This document shows positions 1 through 8,799 of a stretch of DNA of 35,072 bases, in pieces. How positions within the stretch are numbered: the first letter of the stretch is position 1; the number at the start of each line of letters is the position of its first letter. The position numbers were made by a program, and so were the translations under genes. This DNA is from Nitrospinota bacterium (GTDB taxonomy: Bacteria > Nitrospirota > Nitrospiria > Nitrospirales > UBA8639), in contig JACZVJ010000021.1 of the NCBI GenBank assembly GCA_022572725.1, forward strand, positions 1 through 35,072, in the 5' to 3' direction. The notes under the pieces are model-generated. The model saw only the letters and a list, made by a program, of their open reading frames with translations, had not been told where the DNA came from and searched no databases.

Positions 1-1956
1 GGATGGGGCGCGATGTCCGGGCATCACCTGGAGGTACTGTGCGGTGTACTCGATATCAACCAGGCCTCCTGGGCTGTATTTGACGTGAATGGCTCCTGCC
101 GGGACGAGTTCCTTGGTTTGCCGGTCCCGGAGGTGCAACGCGGTGTCTAACGGCCAGGGCTCTTGGCTGTAGACGAACTCATCCCGGTGTTGTTCCATCA
201 GGGCGCCCAGGGCGGCGTCCCCCGCCACATAGCGAAGTTTAACAAGGGCTTGGCGTTCGAAAGGCGCCGCCTGCCCTTTGGAGGTATAGTATTGGCGAAT
301 TTCCACCAATGAGTGGGCGAAGAGCCCCATTTTTCCATGTGGTCGCAGTCTGGTGTCGATGTGGAAGATCCCTTCTTGCTTCGCGTCTATCCACCCCAAG
401 ATTTCTTGGACTAGGGCCTCGAAATACTCACTGGGGGTTGTCTGTTTTTTGGTTGAGGCAGTCTTGTTCGTGTCATAGACAAAGAGCACCTCGATATCCG
501 AGGCATAGCCGAGCTCGGTTCCTCCCAATTTTCCCACCCCGCAGATGGTAAAGGGATAGGGGTGCCCATTGGCCCGAACCGGCCTCTTCTGAGATCGATC
601 AACCACCGCTTGGGCTTCCATCAAGGCCTGGTTGAGAATAACGTCGGCCAAATTAGTCAGAGCGTGTGAGAAGTCGGGAAGGGGAGTATTTTCAAGAAGG
701 TGTTTCATGTCGATCCGGAACAGTTCCCGATCCTTGAACTCATTCAGTCGTTTTTTCCTTTCATCCGGCCTCCGTACAATCTTCAAGGAGGTCTGAAGAG
801 CTTTGGTGAGTTCAGCTTTAGAACGGACCTGCGGCCTCTTTTGGAACTCCTCCATGGCCGGGAGCAGGTTGGTGTGTTGCCGACGAAGGAAGTCTTCCCA
901 CAAAAAATCGCTGCTCCCGAACAGCCGGGCCAGATGACCCAACAGTGGTTTCTGGGTCAGTAAAGATAACTCTGCCACCGTTTGGGGCTCCTCCAGGAGT
1001 TGATCCAGGAGTTGGTCGAAGTGCTCGAGAGCCTTGGCCGGATCTGGCGCCCAGGTGAGGAAATGGGTGAACTCTTTGATGAGGGCCGCCGCGACGGTGA
1101 GTTCTTGTTGCTCGGTTCCCTTTTTGAGTTTTTCCCCATGCCGGTTTTTCACATAAAATCGGTTCCGAACGGTCAACCCATCAGAATCAACTTTGGCTTT
1201 GGCAATGTAAATGCCTCTCATCGCCAGAGCATTGGCAAAAGCGTACAAAAAGGCGGGAGTGTCGACAGAGTCAATGTCTATCACCGTCTCATTCGGGGAA
1301 AGATTATTGTCAAAGAGGATCTGGACCGGGTGGATAAACCCAGGTGTCTTTGTGCGCAGTTTTCCAAGTGTTTCCGTCAACCGGCGATTGACTTGCCTGC
1401 GGGCATCCCGAATGTGTTGGGTGTCGAGAAGACGAATCATGGCTTCGAGCTCGGCGCTCAGTTGAGTCTGTTCCGTGTGGTCAAGGGTAAACCCCGGTAG
1501 GAGCTGAACCCGAAAGACATCCACGACTTTTTTCCTTGCCAGCCCCGGTCTGTGAGATGGTGACGGCGGCCGCCCTCTGCGGGCACGGGGTACGCGGATT
1601 TTCTGCCTTGTGGCTCCATCGTTACCTGAAGGCTCATCCGTGTAGGTAAAAATCAATGCTTCCTGGATATCCAAGCCAAAGGCTGACAAAATTCCACAAA
1701 TGGTGGCGAACTCAGAAAAATAATCATAGGCGACTATTGTGACTTCGAAAACGTCGGCCTGCTCCTTCGTTATATGGAGAGCACAAGGATGGTCGGGGTT
1801 GAGTTTTCCTACGAGCTGGAGATGGGTAATGGTGGCCTCGAGGGAATACTGGTCAAAGTAATCAGGGTCCATCCGGGTCACGAAATCCTTGATGAGTGCA
1901 GGGTCCAGGTCTGGGCAGGCAGTTTGGAGAGCGTGTTGGCGAGTAGGATGGTTCAT
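1..1956 (-). CDS. ACT-ACT-GlnE-type nucleotidyltransferase (partial, runs off left edge)
   Basis: An open frame on the minus strand runs from ATG at 1956 to the window edge (652 codons, no stop), so the C-terminus is missing. Residues about 68-152 and 210-272 look like two ACT domains resembling the C-terminal glutamine-sensing pair of GlnD. A GlnE-type nucleotidyltransferase domain follows: GVGKLGG at 473-479, SDIE at 486-489 (D487 and E489 where GlnE usually has DxD), and GGLVDIEY at 630-637, the GlnE signature. Known family role: GlnE adenylylates and deadenylylates glutamine synthetase. The ELGYASDIE sequence looks more like the adenylyltransferase half than the removase half. It is divergent from a second GlnE-like gene at 2054. 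The D-to-E change in the metal motif may be normal for ACT-fused members; I cannot check. Inference: direct regulation of the enzyme by an amino acid such as glutamine. Confidence 0.85.
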   Translation of the reverse strand, partial: MNHPTRQHALQTACPDLDPALIKDFVTRMDPDYFDQYSLEATITHLQLVGKLNPDHPCALHITKEQADVFEVTIVAYDYFSEFATICGILSAFGLDIQEALIFTYTDEPSGNDGATRQKIRVPRARRGRPPSPSHRPGLARKKVVDVFRVQLLPGFTLDHTEQTQLSAELEAMIRLLDTQHIRDARRQVNRRLTETLGKLRTKTPGFIHPVQILFDNNLSPNETVIDIDSVDTPAFLYAFANALAMRGIYIAKAKVDSDGLTVRNRFYVKNRHGEKLKKGTEQQELTVAAALIKEFTHFLTWAPDPAKALEHFDQLLDQLLEEPQTVAELSLLTQKPLLGHLARLFGSSDFLWEDFLRRQHTNLLPAMEEFQKRPQVRSKAELTKALQTSLKIVRRPDERKKRLNEFKDRELFRIDMKHLLENTPLPDFSHALTNLADVILNQALMEAQAVVDRSQKRPVRANGHPYPFTICGVGKLGGTELGYASDIEVLFVYDTNKTASTKKQTTPSEYFEALVQEILGWIDAKQEGIFHIDTRLRPHGKMGLFAHSLVEIRQYYTSKGQAAPFERQALVKLRYVAGDAALGALMEQHRDEFVYSQEPWPLDTALHLRDRQTKELVPAGAIHVKYSPGGLVDIEYTAQYLQVMPGHRAPS

Positions 1957-1990
1957 CTGGAACTCAATATGGTCCTCTTTTTAGAGTGCG

Positions 1991-2019
1991 TTGTCAGGCT
2001 TTCCAGGGCCCCGTATAAT
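1991..2019 (+). promoter_or_regulatory. sigma70 promoter for the rightward glnE-like gene
   Basis: TTGTCA at 1991-1996 and a perfect TATAAT at 2014-2019 are separated by exactly 17 bp. Transcription would begin near 2026, leaving a leader of about 28 nt before ATG 2054. No strong Shine-Dalgarno precedes that ATG. The promoter lies in the 97-bp region between two divergent GlnE-type genes, so a regulator bound here could affect both. Confidence 0.75.
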
Positions 2020-2053
2020 TACAACTTCTTCGGAAGTTTGCCAATCCTTTTAA

Positions 2054-3685
2054 ATGAACGCACCAATCTCACCTGAGGGGCTGGAGTCCTTGGATACCAG
2101 TGCCATCCTGCTTTCCCCAGACCTTGACCGTTCGGAGGCCTTTGGTCTTCTCAAACCTTTTGGGTTCCGAAACGTCGCTCAAGCGGATTCAAATCTCCAG
2201 TTAATGGCCGGGGATCCGCATAGTCGCAAACTGCTTGCCAAAATCTTGAATGAACTTCTCTTGGCTGTTGCGCAGACCGCCGATCCCGACCAAGCCCTGA
2301 ACGATTGGGAAAGGTATTTAAAAATTGGAGTGAACCGGACTCAATTGTTCAGTTATTTGGAAAATGCTCCTCGCATGCTTCATCTTTTATGCACGATTTT
2401 TGGAAACAGTCCCGCGATGACCCAAACCTTAATCCGGGATCCCATGCTCATATATTGGATGGGAGATGGCCGGGTAGTGAACCAACCACCTTCTCGTCGG
2501 GCTCTTTGGCAAGCCCTTCAAGAATCCCTGAGAGCTGTCAAAACCTATGAAGTCATGCTTAATGCCTTGCGTCGGTTTCATCGACGGGAACTACTCAGAA
2601 TTGGGGTTCAAGATTTGTTGCGCGTGACCCACGTTTCAGAAACGGTCGCCACGATCTCTGACTTGGCCTGTGTGGTGATCCAATCAGCTTATGAAATCGT
2701 CAATGCCAGGTTGGCGAGGCAGTTTGGGACTCCTATGCACCGAGATCGTAGCGGAAAAATGGTGGAAACAGGTTTCGTGGTGATAGGGATGGGGAAGTTT
2801 GGCGGGTGGGAACTCAATTACAGCTCGGATGTGGATTTGATTTATGTGTACGCATCCAGCGATGGGAAAACCCAATCTGCCCGACGAGAAACCAGTGTAT
2901 CAAATGAAGTGTATTTCGAAGCGCTTGCCCGCGACCTCACGCGGGAGCTTGGGGCCGCAACACCCGAAGGGATTCTTTATCGAGTGGACCTCCGGCTTCG
3001 CCCGGACGGTTCCGTTGGGCCGATAACCTCCAGCCTGAACGATGCCGTCCAATATTATCAGACCCGGGGACAGGACTGGGAACGGTTAGCCTTTCTGAAG
3101 GCCAAACCGGTGGCGGGGTCAATGAAACTGGGAAGGTCTTTCCTTGACCGCCTCCGGTCGTTTGTTGGGGGGAAAGGGGAACAGTCAAATGCCCGGGTAC
3201 TTGAAATGGTTCGATACCTGAAACGGAAAATTCAGGCGAAGATGATCCGACGGGGGGAAATGAACCGGAATGTGAAATTGGGAACCGGGGGAATACGGGA
3301 CATTGAATTCCTTGTCCAAACCTTTCAACTCTTGAATGGCTGGAAGTACCCCAGCCTTCTGGAACAGAACACCTTGATAGTTCTCGACCGGCTGGGTCAA
3401 GAAAAAATAATCCCTTCCTCCACTGCCAAGGAACTGTCTCGGGCTTATGTGTTCTTGCGGGATGTGGAGCATAAGCTTCAGATGGTCCATGAACTTCAGA
3501 CCCATGTGCTTCCCGTGGAGGATGAAGAGCTTGCGAAATGCGCCGTCCGGCTGGGGTACCCGAAATCATCTATGGAATCTAACGCTGCGACCTTCTTGCG
3601 TGACTATCGAGAGGTCACCGCCTACGTTCAGAAAGAGTTTGAAGATCAATTCTCACGCTTGGAAAAATCTAGCCCCCAGGGGTGA
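2054..3685 (+). CDS. glnE: GlnE-type glutamine synthetase adenylyltransferase/removase, single-half protein
   Basis: A 543-aa protein, about half the length of canonical two-domain GlnE (about 950 aa). GMGKFGG begins at residue 245 and is followed by SSDVDLIYVY with the metal-binding pair D259/D261. GGIRDIEF at about 412-419 is the GlnE helical-domain signature. The GMGK..ELNYSSDVD form resembles the N-terminal (adenylyl-removing) half of GlnE. The gene stops after one nucleotidyltransferase plus helical domain, so this is a complete half and not an obvious truncation: it has its own promoter at 1991-2019 and a clean stop. The divergent neighbour has a second GlnE domain fused to ACT domains. 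Together they could supply the two activities that canonical GlnE carries in one chain. The family assignment is firm; which activity each half has is inferred. Confidence 0.9.
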   Translation: MNAPISPEGLESLDTSAILLSPDLDRSEAFGLLKPFGFRNVAQADSNLQLMAGDPHSRKLLAKILNELLLAVAQTADPDQALNDWERYLKIGVNRTQLFSYLENAPRMLHLLCTIFGNSPAMTQTLIRDPMLIYWMGDGRVVNQPPSRRALWQALQESLRAVKTYEVMLNALRRFHRRELLRIGVQDLLRVTHVSETVATISDLACVVIQSAYEIVNARLARQFGTPMHRDRSGKMVETGFVVIGMGKFGGWELNYSSDVDLIYVYASSDGKTQSARRETSVSNEVYFEALARDLTRELGAATPEGILYRVDLRLRPDGSVGPITSSLNDAVQYYQTRGQDWERLAFLKAKPVAGSMKLGRSFLDRLRSFVGGKGEQSNARVLEMVRYLKRKIQAKMIRRGEMNRNVKLGTGGIRDIEFLVQTFQLLNGWKYPSLLEQNTLIVLDRLGQEKIIPSSTAKELSRAYVFLRDVEHKLQMVHELQTHVLPVEDEELAKCAVRLGYPKSSMESNAATFLRDYREVTAYVQKEFEDQFSRLEKSSPQG

Positions 3686-3720
3686 AACCGGCCGTTTCAT
3701 TCTCACTGCTTGAAGAAAAG

Positions 3721-3799
3721 GAAAATGGGGACTGGCTCCGGCACAGAAGGGGGCAATCCCTGATCAGGACAGTCCCCGCCGGTGCCTGCCCCCATTTTC
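3721..3799. repeat. REP-like imperfect palindrome downstream of glnE
   Basis: A 79-bp element is bounded by GAAAATGGGG (3721-3730) and its exact complement CCCCATTTTC (3790-3799). Pairing continues inward imperfectly (ACTGGCTCCGG against CCGGTGCCTG), with a central CCTGATCAGG palindrome. It sits between the glnE stop and the DUF362 ribosome binding site. It could fold into a long hairpin acting as terminator or mRNA stabiliser, but no T-run follows. REP/MITE-type element is the likeliest reading. Confidence 0.55.
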
Positions 3800-3826
3800 A
3801 TGACAGTAGGGTGATGGAGAGGTGTT

Positions 3827-4894
3827 ATGGGCCTCATGCGGCGGGAGTTTCTTTCCAATCTGACATCTAGCCTAGGTGTGGTGCCCTTTTTGGCCATGAG
3901 TTCCCCTTCCTCGTGGGGGAGTCTCCTCTTTGAGCCTGAGGGAAACCTCGTTCCTCCAAAACCATTGCTTCCGAATCCCTTCCAAAAGAATGGAAAAGCC
4001 CTGGTTGCCTTAATCTATGGCCACGACCCGAACCAAATGATCCGGGAGGGAATAGACGTTCTAGGCGGAATAATGAAATTAGGCCTCAATGGGAAGCGCG
4101 TGCTCATCAAGCCCAACGTGGTGAATGGTCGTCCCCCTCCCAGCACCACCAGCCTCCAAGTCATTGCCGCGACGACGCAGGTGATCCGAGAGGCTGGAGC
4201 TATTGAAATTACTGTAGCTGATAGCTCGGGCGTGATTCGATTTCCAACCTCGGAGAATTTGGTTAAAACCGGGATTAGGAAGGTTGCAGAAAATGCCGGC
4301 GCAAAAGTGTTAGCGCTAGAAGACGAGCCATGGCTTCGGGTGGAGCCCAAGCAAGCCAAATTTCTGTCGCGCTACTTCGTCTCGAAACCGGTCTATGAGG
4401 CCGATGTCGTCATTAACCTTCCAGTGGTCAAGACTCATCGGTTTGCGAATTATTCTTGCAGTCTAAAAAACGCGGTTGGGATCGTCCATCCCCGCAATCG
4501 GCCTTCCGTCACGTTTTTGGCAGGCAATTGGCACGAACGCATTGCAGAATTAAATTTGGCCGTGCATCCCTTACTCACCATCGCGGATGGAACCACGATG
4601 ATGATTGCAGGTGGGCCAACAAGTGGAACACCCGCCCAAGCGAATGTCGTGATCCTGAGCGGTGACCGAGTGGCCTTAGATGTAGTGGCTGTCGCCATTA
4701 TTCGTTCTTACAAGTCCTGGTCGAAGGTGATGGACCGGGGGATTTGGGAACAGCGGCAGATCAAGCGGGCAGCCGAGCTCGGGCTGGGGATCAACTCTTC
4801 TGATCAGATTGAACTGGTGTCCCATTCCATCTCAGGGCCGAATTTGGCCTTTGCCAAACTCGTTGAAGCCATCCGTCTGGACCTACAGATTTAA
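3827..4894 (+). CDS. Tat-exported DUF362 family protein
   Basis: A 355-aa protein with a twin-arginine-like start (MRREFLSNL at residues 4-12) followed by a hydrophobic stretch, consistent with Tat export. The mature part matches DUF362: a KRVLIKPNVV strand near 90, ADSSGV near 134, VINLPVVKTH near 189 and a CSLKNAVGI segment near 206. Members of this family often occur with iron-sulfur proteins; the biochemical role is unknown to me. The start at 3827 is supported by GGAGAGG at 3816-3822. A second ATG three codons later is possible but lies further from the SD. The next gene on the same strand, a MEMO1-family protein, begins 187 bp downstream. A Tat signal implies folding, and perhaps cofactor loading, before export. 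Confidence 0.85.
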   Translation: MGLMRREFLSNLTSSLGVVPFLAMSSPSSWGSLLFEPEGNLVPPKPLLPNPFQKNGKALVALIYGHDPNQMIREGIDVLGGIMKLGLNGKRVLIKPNVVNGRPPPSTTSLQVIAATTQVIREAGAIEITVADSSGVIRFPTSENLVKTGIRKVAENAGAKVLALEDEPWLRVEPKQAKFLSRYFVSKPVYEADVVINLPVVKTHRFANYSCSLKNAVGIVHPRNRPSVTFLAGNWHERIAELNLAVHPLLTIADGTTMMIAGGPTSGTPAQANVVILSGDRVALDVVAVAIIRSYKSWSKVMDRGIWEQRQIKRAAELGLGINSSDQIELVSHSISGPNLAFAKLVEAIRLDLQI

Positions 4895-5081
4895 TGGGAG
4901 CCTAGGAGGCCGTCCGAGATTAGTGATCGTCACGAGGTTGTGTCGATTTGAGTCAGAATTTTCGATCGTGTGAGGCGAATAGTGGGGCCTATTGAACGAA
5001 AAGGATCGGAGAATCTGGCCAAATCCGGCCCAACCGTCGTAGATCAATCTAATCGCGGACAGCCTCCTAAGCAGGTCAACC

Positions 5082-5876
5082 ATGACTCACTTTCGCCGAG
5101 CGGGAGCTCAAGGTTTTTACCCGACATCCCCAGATGACTTGCGTGTGGAGGTGGACAGTCTGCTGGTCCCGGGTGCACCAAAAATGCGAGTCATCGCGGG
5201 TGTGGTACCCCACGCCGGCTACCAGTACTCGGGGAAGGTGGCTGGGGCGGTCTTCTCGAAAATTGAATTTCCGGACACCTTTGTGATTGTCGGTCCGGAC
5301 CATACCGGGTTAGGTGCTGGTGGAACCATCATGATCGAGGGGGTATGGGAGACCCCTCTCGGAAAGGTGGAAATTGACGTGGACCTGGCCCAAACAATCC
5401 TTTCCTGCACACAGGCCTTGGAGAGTGACCCTTTTGGCCATCCTAACGAGCACTCCATCGAAGCCCAACTGCCTCTTCTCCAAGGCTTCAACCGTCGGTT
5501 TCATATCGCTCCCATCTACTTATCGCCTAACAACGAGTATCCCACGTGTGAGGACATAGGACACTGCGTGGCCAAGGCCATTCAACCCTCCATGAAATCA
5601 GTAGTGGTTGTCGCTTCGACCGACATGACCCATTGTGGCCGTGTCTACCACCAGATTCCTCCTCGGGGCATGGCGGCTCACGAATTCGCCATCATGCAGG
5701 ACCGAAAGGCCATCGAGGCGATCCTGGCCCTTAACCCTGCACAGCTATACATGACTGTCCGGCAAGAACAGGTCTCCATGTGTGGCCTCACACCCACGAC
5801 CTCAACCCTTGTCGCAGCAAGGAACTTGGAGGAAAAGGAGTTGAAATCATCTCATACAGCACCTCAGGAGACGTGA
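5082..5876 (+). CDS. MEMO1 family protein (AmmeMemoRadiSam system protein B-like)
   Basis: 264 aa covering the whole MEMO1/LigB-like fold. Visible conserved elements are PHAGYQYSG with H44, GPDHTG with H74, NEHSIEAQLPLL at about 122-133, STDMTH at 179-184 and MCGLTP with C234. H44, H74 and C234 correspond by position to the metal/active-site-like residues described for human MEMO1. No AMMECR1 or radical-SAM partner gene is next to it here; the closest same-strand gene is DUF362. No signal peptide is seen, so it is probably cytoplasmic. The C-terminus ends about 200 bp before clpB. The family call is strong, the function is not known. Confidence 0.88.
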   Translation: MTHFRRAGAQGFYPTSPDDLRVEVDSLLVPGAPKMRVIAGVVPHAGYQYSGKVAGAVFSKIEFPDTFVIVGPDHTGLGAGGTIMIEGVWETPLGKVEIDVDLAQTILSCTQALESDPFGHPNEHSIEAQLPLLQGFNRRFHIAPIYLSPNNEYPTCEDIGHCVAKAIQPSMKSVVVVASTDMTHCGRVYHQIPPRGMAAHEFAIMQDRKAIEAILALNPAQLYMTVRQEQVSMCGLTPTTSTLVAARNLEEKELKSSHTAPQET

Positions 5877-6082
5877 CGAAGGATTATGAGACAGTGGTAG
5901 GATATGCCGGAATCCTGATTCATTAAGAAAGAAGGAGATGAAAATCGCTCAGTCAGGATCTTCCTGCTCACCCGTGAGTCGCGTGTAGATAGTTCCCCGT
6001 GGGTTGATCTTAGCCCGAGAGTGGTTATCTTTCTGGAGCAGATAAGCAGGGACCCGGCCTATACACGGAGGTAGGCTCTACC

Positions 6083-8680
6083 ATGGATATGAATCGCATG
6101 ACCGTCAAGTTGCAGGAAGCCCTTCAGGTCGCCTCGGCGATGGCGATGAGGAGAAGCCATCAGGGGATTGATGTCGAGCACCTGCTGTTGGCGTTGTTGG
6201 AACAGAGTGACGGATCTGCAGGCCCCATTCTTGAACAATCAGGTGTGTCTCGAGCGGCGGTTCAGTCAGCCGGGGAACAAGCATTAAAGAAACTCCCCCA
6301 AGTGCAGGTCTTGGGAAGCGGACCCGGTCAGGTCCATTTGACCCCACGGATGGGAAAGGTGCTGACACGGGCGGAAGATGAAATGAAGACTCTCCGGGAT
6401 GAATACACCAGTGTAGAACACGTTTTGCTCGCTATGGTTGAGGAAGGAGGGGTGCTGCGAAGGCTTGGGATTACGCGCGAGAAGCTTCTCGCTGGTTTGC
6501 AAAAAGTAAGAGGGAACCAGCGCGTCACCAGCCAGGACCCGGAAGGTACCTACCAAGCTCTTGAGAAGTATGGTCGCGACCTCACGAGGTTGGCCACTCA
6601 AGGGAAACTCGACCCTGTGATTGGGCGAGATGAAGAAATCCGCCGTGTGATTCAAATCCTCTCGAGGCGGACAAAGAATAATCCCGTCTTAATTGGTGAG
6701 CCGGGAGTAGGGAAAACCGCCATTGTCGAAGGGCTGGCTCAACGCATTGTGAAGAGCGATGTTCCCGAAGGCCTGAAGAAAAAGCGGGTTGTGGTCTTGG
6801 ATATGGGCGCCTTGGTCGCCGGCGCGAAATTCCGCGGAGAGTTTGAGGAGCGGCTCAAAGCGGTGCTCAAGGAGATTCAAACATCTCATGGCGAAATCCT
6901 GCTCTTCATCGATGAGCTGCATACCGTCGTCGGTGCAGGTGCGGCGGAAGGGGCAATGGATGCCGCGAATCTTTTGAAACCCATGTTGGCCCGTGGAGAG
7001 CTTCATCTTATTGGGGCGACCACCCAAGTTGAATACCGCAAACGCATTGAAAAAGATGCAGCGCTGGAGCGGCGGTTCCAACCTGTCCTTGTGAACCAGC
7101 CTTCTGTGGAAAACACCATCTCTATTTTGCGAGGCCTCAAGGAACGGTATGAGGTCCACCACGGAGTGAGAATCAAAGACTCGGCGCTGGTCGCGGCTGC
7201 GAAACTTTCCCACCGATATATTGGGGATCGATTTCTCCCTGACAAAGCCATTGATTTGGTCGATGAAGCTGCCGCCCGGCTCAGAACGGAGATCGACAGC
7301 ATGCCCGTTGAATTGGATGAAATTTCGAGAAAGGTGATGCAATTGGAGATTGAGCGGGAAGCTCTCAAGAAAGAATCCGACCAGGCAAGCCGGCATCGTC
7401 TTGGAACCTTGGAAGGGGAGTTGGAAGAGAGGCGCCGTGAATTTTCGTCCCTGACTTCCCAATGGGAAGCTGAAAAGGCTTCGGTGGGACGCCTCCATCA
7501 GATTCGGCAGCAGATCGAGGATGGGAAACGACAGATGGAACAGGCTGAGCGGGAATATGACTTGAACCGCGTGGCTGAGCTGCGCTACGGCACGCTTCCT
7601 CGGTTGGAGCGTGAACTCCAGTCGGAAGATGAACACCTCGGCCAGAAGCAAGGCACAAGTCGCCTTTTAAAGGAAGAGGTGGACGAAGAGGATATCGCCG
7701 AGGTGGTCAGCCGATGGACGGGAATCCCCATAAGTCGGCTCCTTCAGGGAGAAATGGAAAAGCTCCTAAAGCTGGATGAATTTTTGCACCAGCGAGTTGT
7801 GGGGCAAGACGAAGGCGTCAGAGTGGTGGCGGAGGCGGTTCTACGCGCACGGTCGGGAATCAAAGATCCCAATCGTCCTATCGGGTCCTTTTTATTCTTG
7901 GGGCCCACCGGAGTTGGGAAAACGGAGTTGGCAAGAGCTTTAGCCCACACCTTGTTTGATGATGAAGCGAATCTCGTTCGCCTTGATATGTCGGAATATA
8001 TGGAAAAGCACACAGTGGCGCGACTCATTGGAGCTCCCCCGGGCTATGTCGGGTACGAGGAGGGAGGGCAGTTGACCGAGGCGGTCCGCCGCCGGCCCTT
8101 TTCGGTCATTCTCCTGGACGAAATTGAAAAGGCGCACCACGATGTCTTCAACATCCTGCTCCAGGTTCTGGATGATGGACGGCTGACCGATTCTCAGGGG
8201 CGCACGGTGGATTTCAAAAATACTGTGTTGATTATGACCTCCAATATTGGAAGCCAGGAAATTTTGGATGCCCAACTGCGAGGCCTTTCGTTTGAAGAGC
8301 TGCAATCGATTGTGATGGAGGAGGTTCGCCAGCACTTCCGACCAGAATTTCTCAACCGAGTCGATGATATGGTGGTCTTCCATCCGCTGACGGCGGAAGA
8401 CCTCGCCAAAATTGTGGAACTTCAACTTGCGCGATTGAAGGCACGACTAGAGGATCGTCGGATTACCCTCGAAATGACCCAGGCAGCCATTTCCGATATA
8501 GCCACGAGAGGGTACAACCCGGTGTATGGGGCCCGCCCGCTGAAACGGCTTATTCAGCAGAATATTGAAACACCGTTGGCCAAACTCTTGGTGAAAGGCG
8601 AATTGAAAGACGGGGACACCGCGACGGTGGATTATAAGGATGGAGAGATTGTGATTGTTTCATCCGTCAGGAAGGAATAA
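6083..8680 (+). CDS. clpB: ATP-dependent disaggregase ClpB
   Basis: An 865-aa protein, normal length for ClpB. In order: Clp N-domain (about 1-150); AAA1 with Walker A GEPGVGKT at 205-212 and Walker B D277/E278; the coiled-coil M-domain at about 400-530, which distinguishes ClpB from ClpA/ClpC; AAA2 with Walker A GPTGVGKT at 607-614 and Walker B D679/E680; and a ClpB C-terminal domain. It works in the cytoplasm as a hexamer that rescues aggregated proteins together with DnaK. The start is set by GGAGGT at 6067-6072; further ATGs at codons 3 and 6 are possible. I saw neither a clear sigma32 promoter nor CIRCE in the 206 bp upstream. Exported protease and MsrA genes lie downstream. Confidence 0.97.
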   Translation: MDMNRMTVKLQEALQVASAMAMRRSHQGIDVEHLLLALLEQSDGSAGPILEQSGVSRAAVQSAGEQALKKLPQVQVLGSGPGQVHLTPRMGKVLTRAEDEMKTLRDEYTSVEHVLLAMVEEGGVLRRLGITREKLLAGLQKVRGNQRVTSQDPEGTYQALEKYGRDLTRLATQGKLDPVIGRDEEIRRVIQILSRRTKNNPVLIGEPGVGKTAIVEGLAQRIVKSDVPEGLKKKRVVVLDMGALVAGAKFRGEFEERLKAVLKEIQTSHGEILLFIDELHTVVGAGAAEGAMDAANLLKPMLARGELHLIGATTQVEYRKRIEKDAALERRFQPVLVNQPSVENTISILRGLKERYEVHHGVRIKDSALVAAAKLSHRYIGDRFLPDKAIDLVDEAAARLRTEIDSMPVELDEISRKVMQLEIEREALKKESDQASRHRLGTLEGELEERRREFSSLTSQWEAEKASVGRLHQIRQQIEDGKRQMEQAEREYDLNRVAELRYGTLPRLERELQSEDEHLGQKQGTSRLLKEEVDEEDIAEVVSRWTGIPISRLLQGEMEKLLKLDEFLHQRVVGQDEGVRVVAEAVLRARSGIKDPNRPIGSFLFLGPTGVGKTELARALAHTLFDDEANLVRLDMSEYMEKHTVARLIGAPPGYVGYEEGGQLTEAVRRRPFSVILLDEIEKAHHDVFNILLQVLDDGRLTDSQGRTVDFKNTVLIMTSNIGSQEILDAQLRGLSFEELQSIVMEEVRQHFRPEFLNRVDDMVVFHPLTAEDLAKIVELQLARLKARLEDRRITLEMTQAAISDIATRGYNPVYGARPLKRLIQQNIETPLAKLLVKGELKDGDTATVDYKDGEIVIVSSVRKE

Positions 8681-8799
8681 CCAAAAGGTGTGAAGTGGGC
8701 CGGGTGGAGCTTCCGCTGACAAGCTCATGCAAGGCAGCCATGGTGAACATCAGCCAGTCCAGGAGTGAACTCCGGCGTTTGAGGAGTAGCATATTTTGG

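Noticed and set aside
982-1500. 172-codon plus-strand open frame and other plus-strand frames within 1-2050
   Set aside because: The minus strand encodes an unbroken ACT-ACT-GlnE protein across the whole stretch; the plus-strand frames have no motif.
6016-6034. TTAGCCCGAGAGTGGTTA upstream of clpB as a CIRCE element
   Set aside because: CIRCE is TTAGCACTC-N9-GAGTGCTAA. Here the half-sites are degenerate and lack the 9-bp spacer, so the likeness is superficial. I also found no sigma32 -35/-10 pair.
6689-7651. 320-codon open frame antisense to clpB
   Set aside because: It is entirely opposite the AAA1 and M-domain coding sequence, with no domain or ribosome binding site.
8707-8726. GAGCTT/AAGCTC hairpin as clpB terminator
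   Set aside because: Only a 6-bp stem with an 8-nt loop and no T-run.
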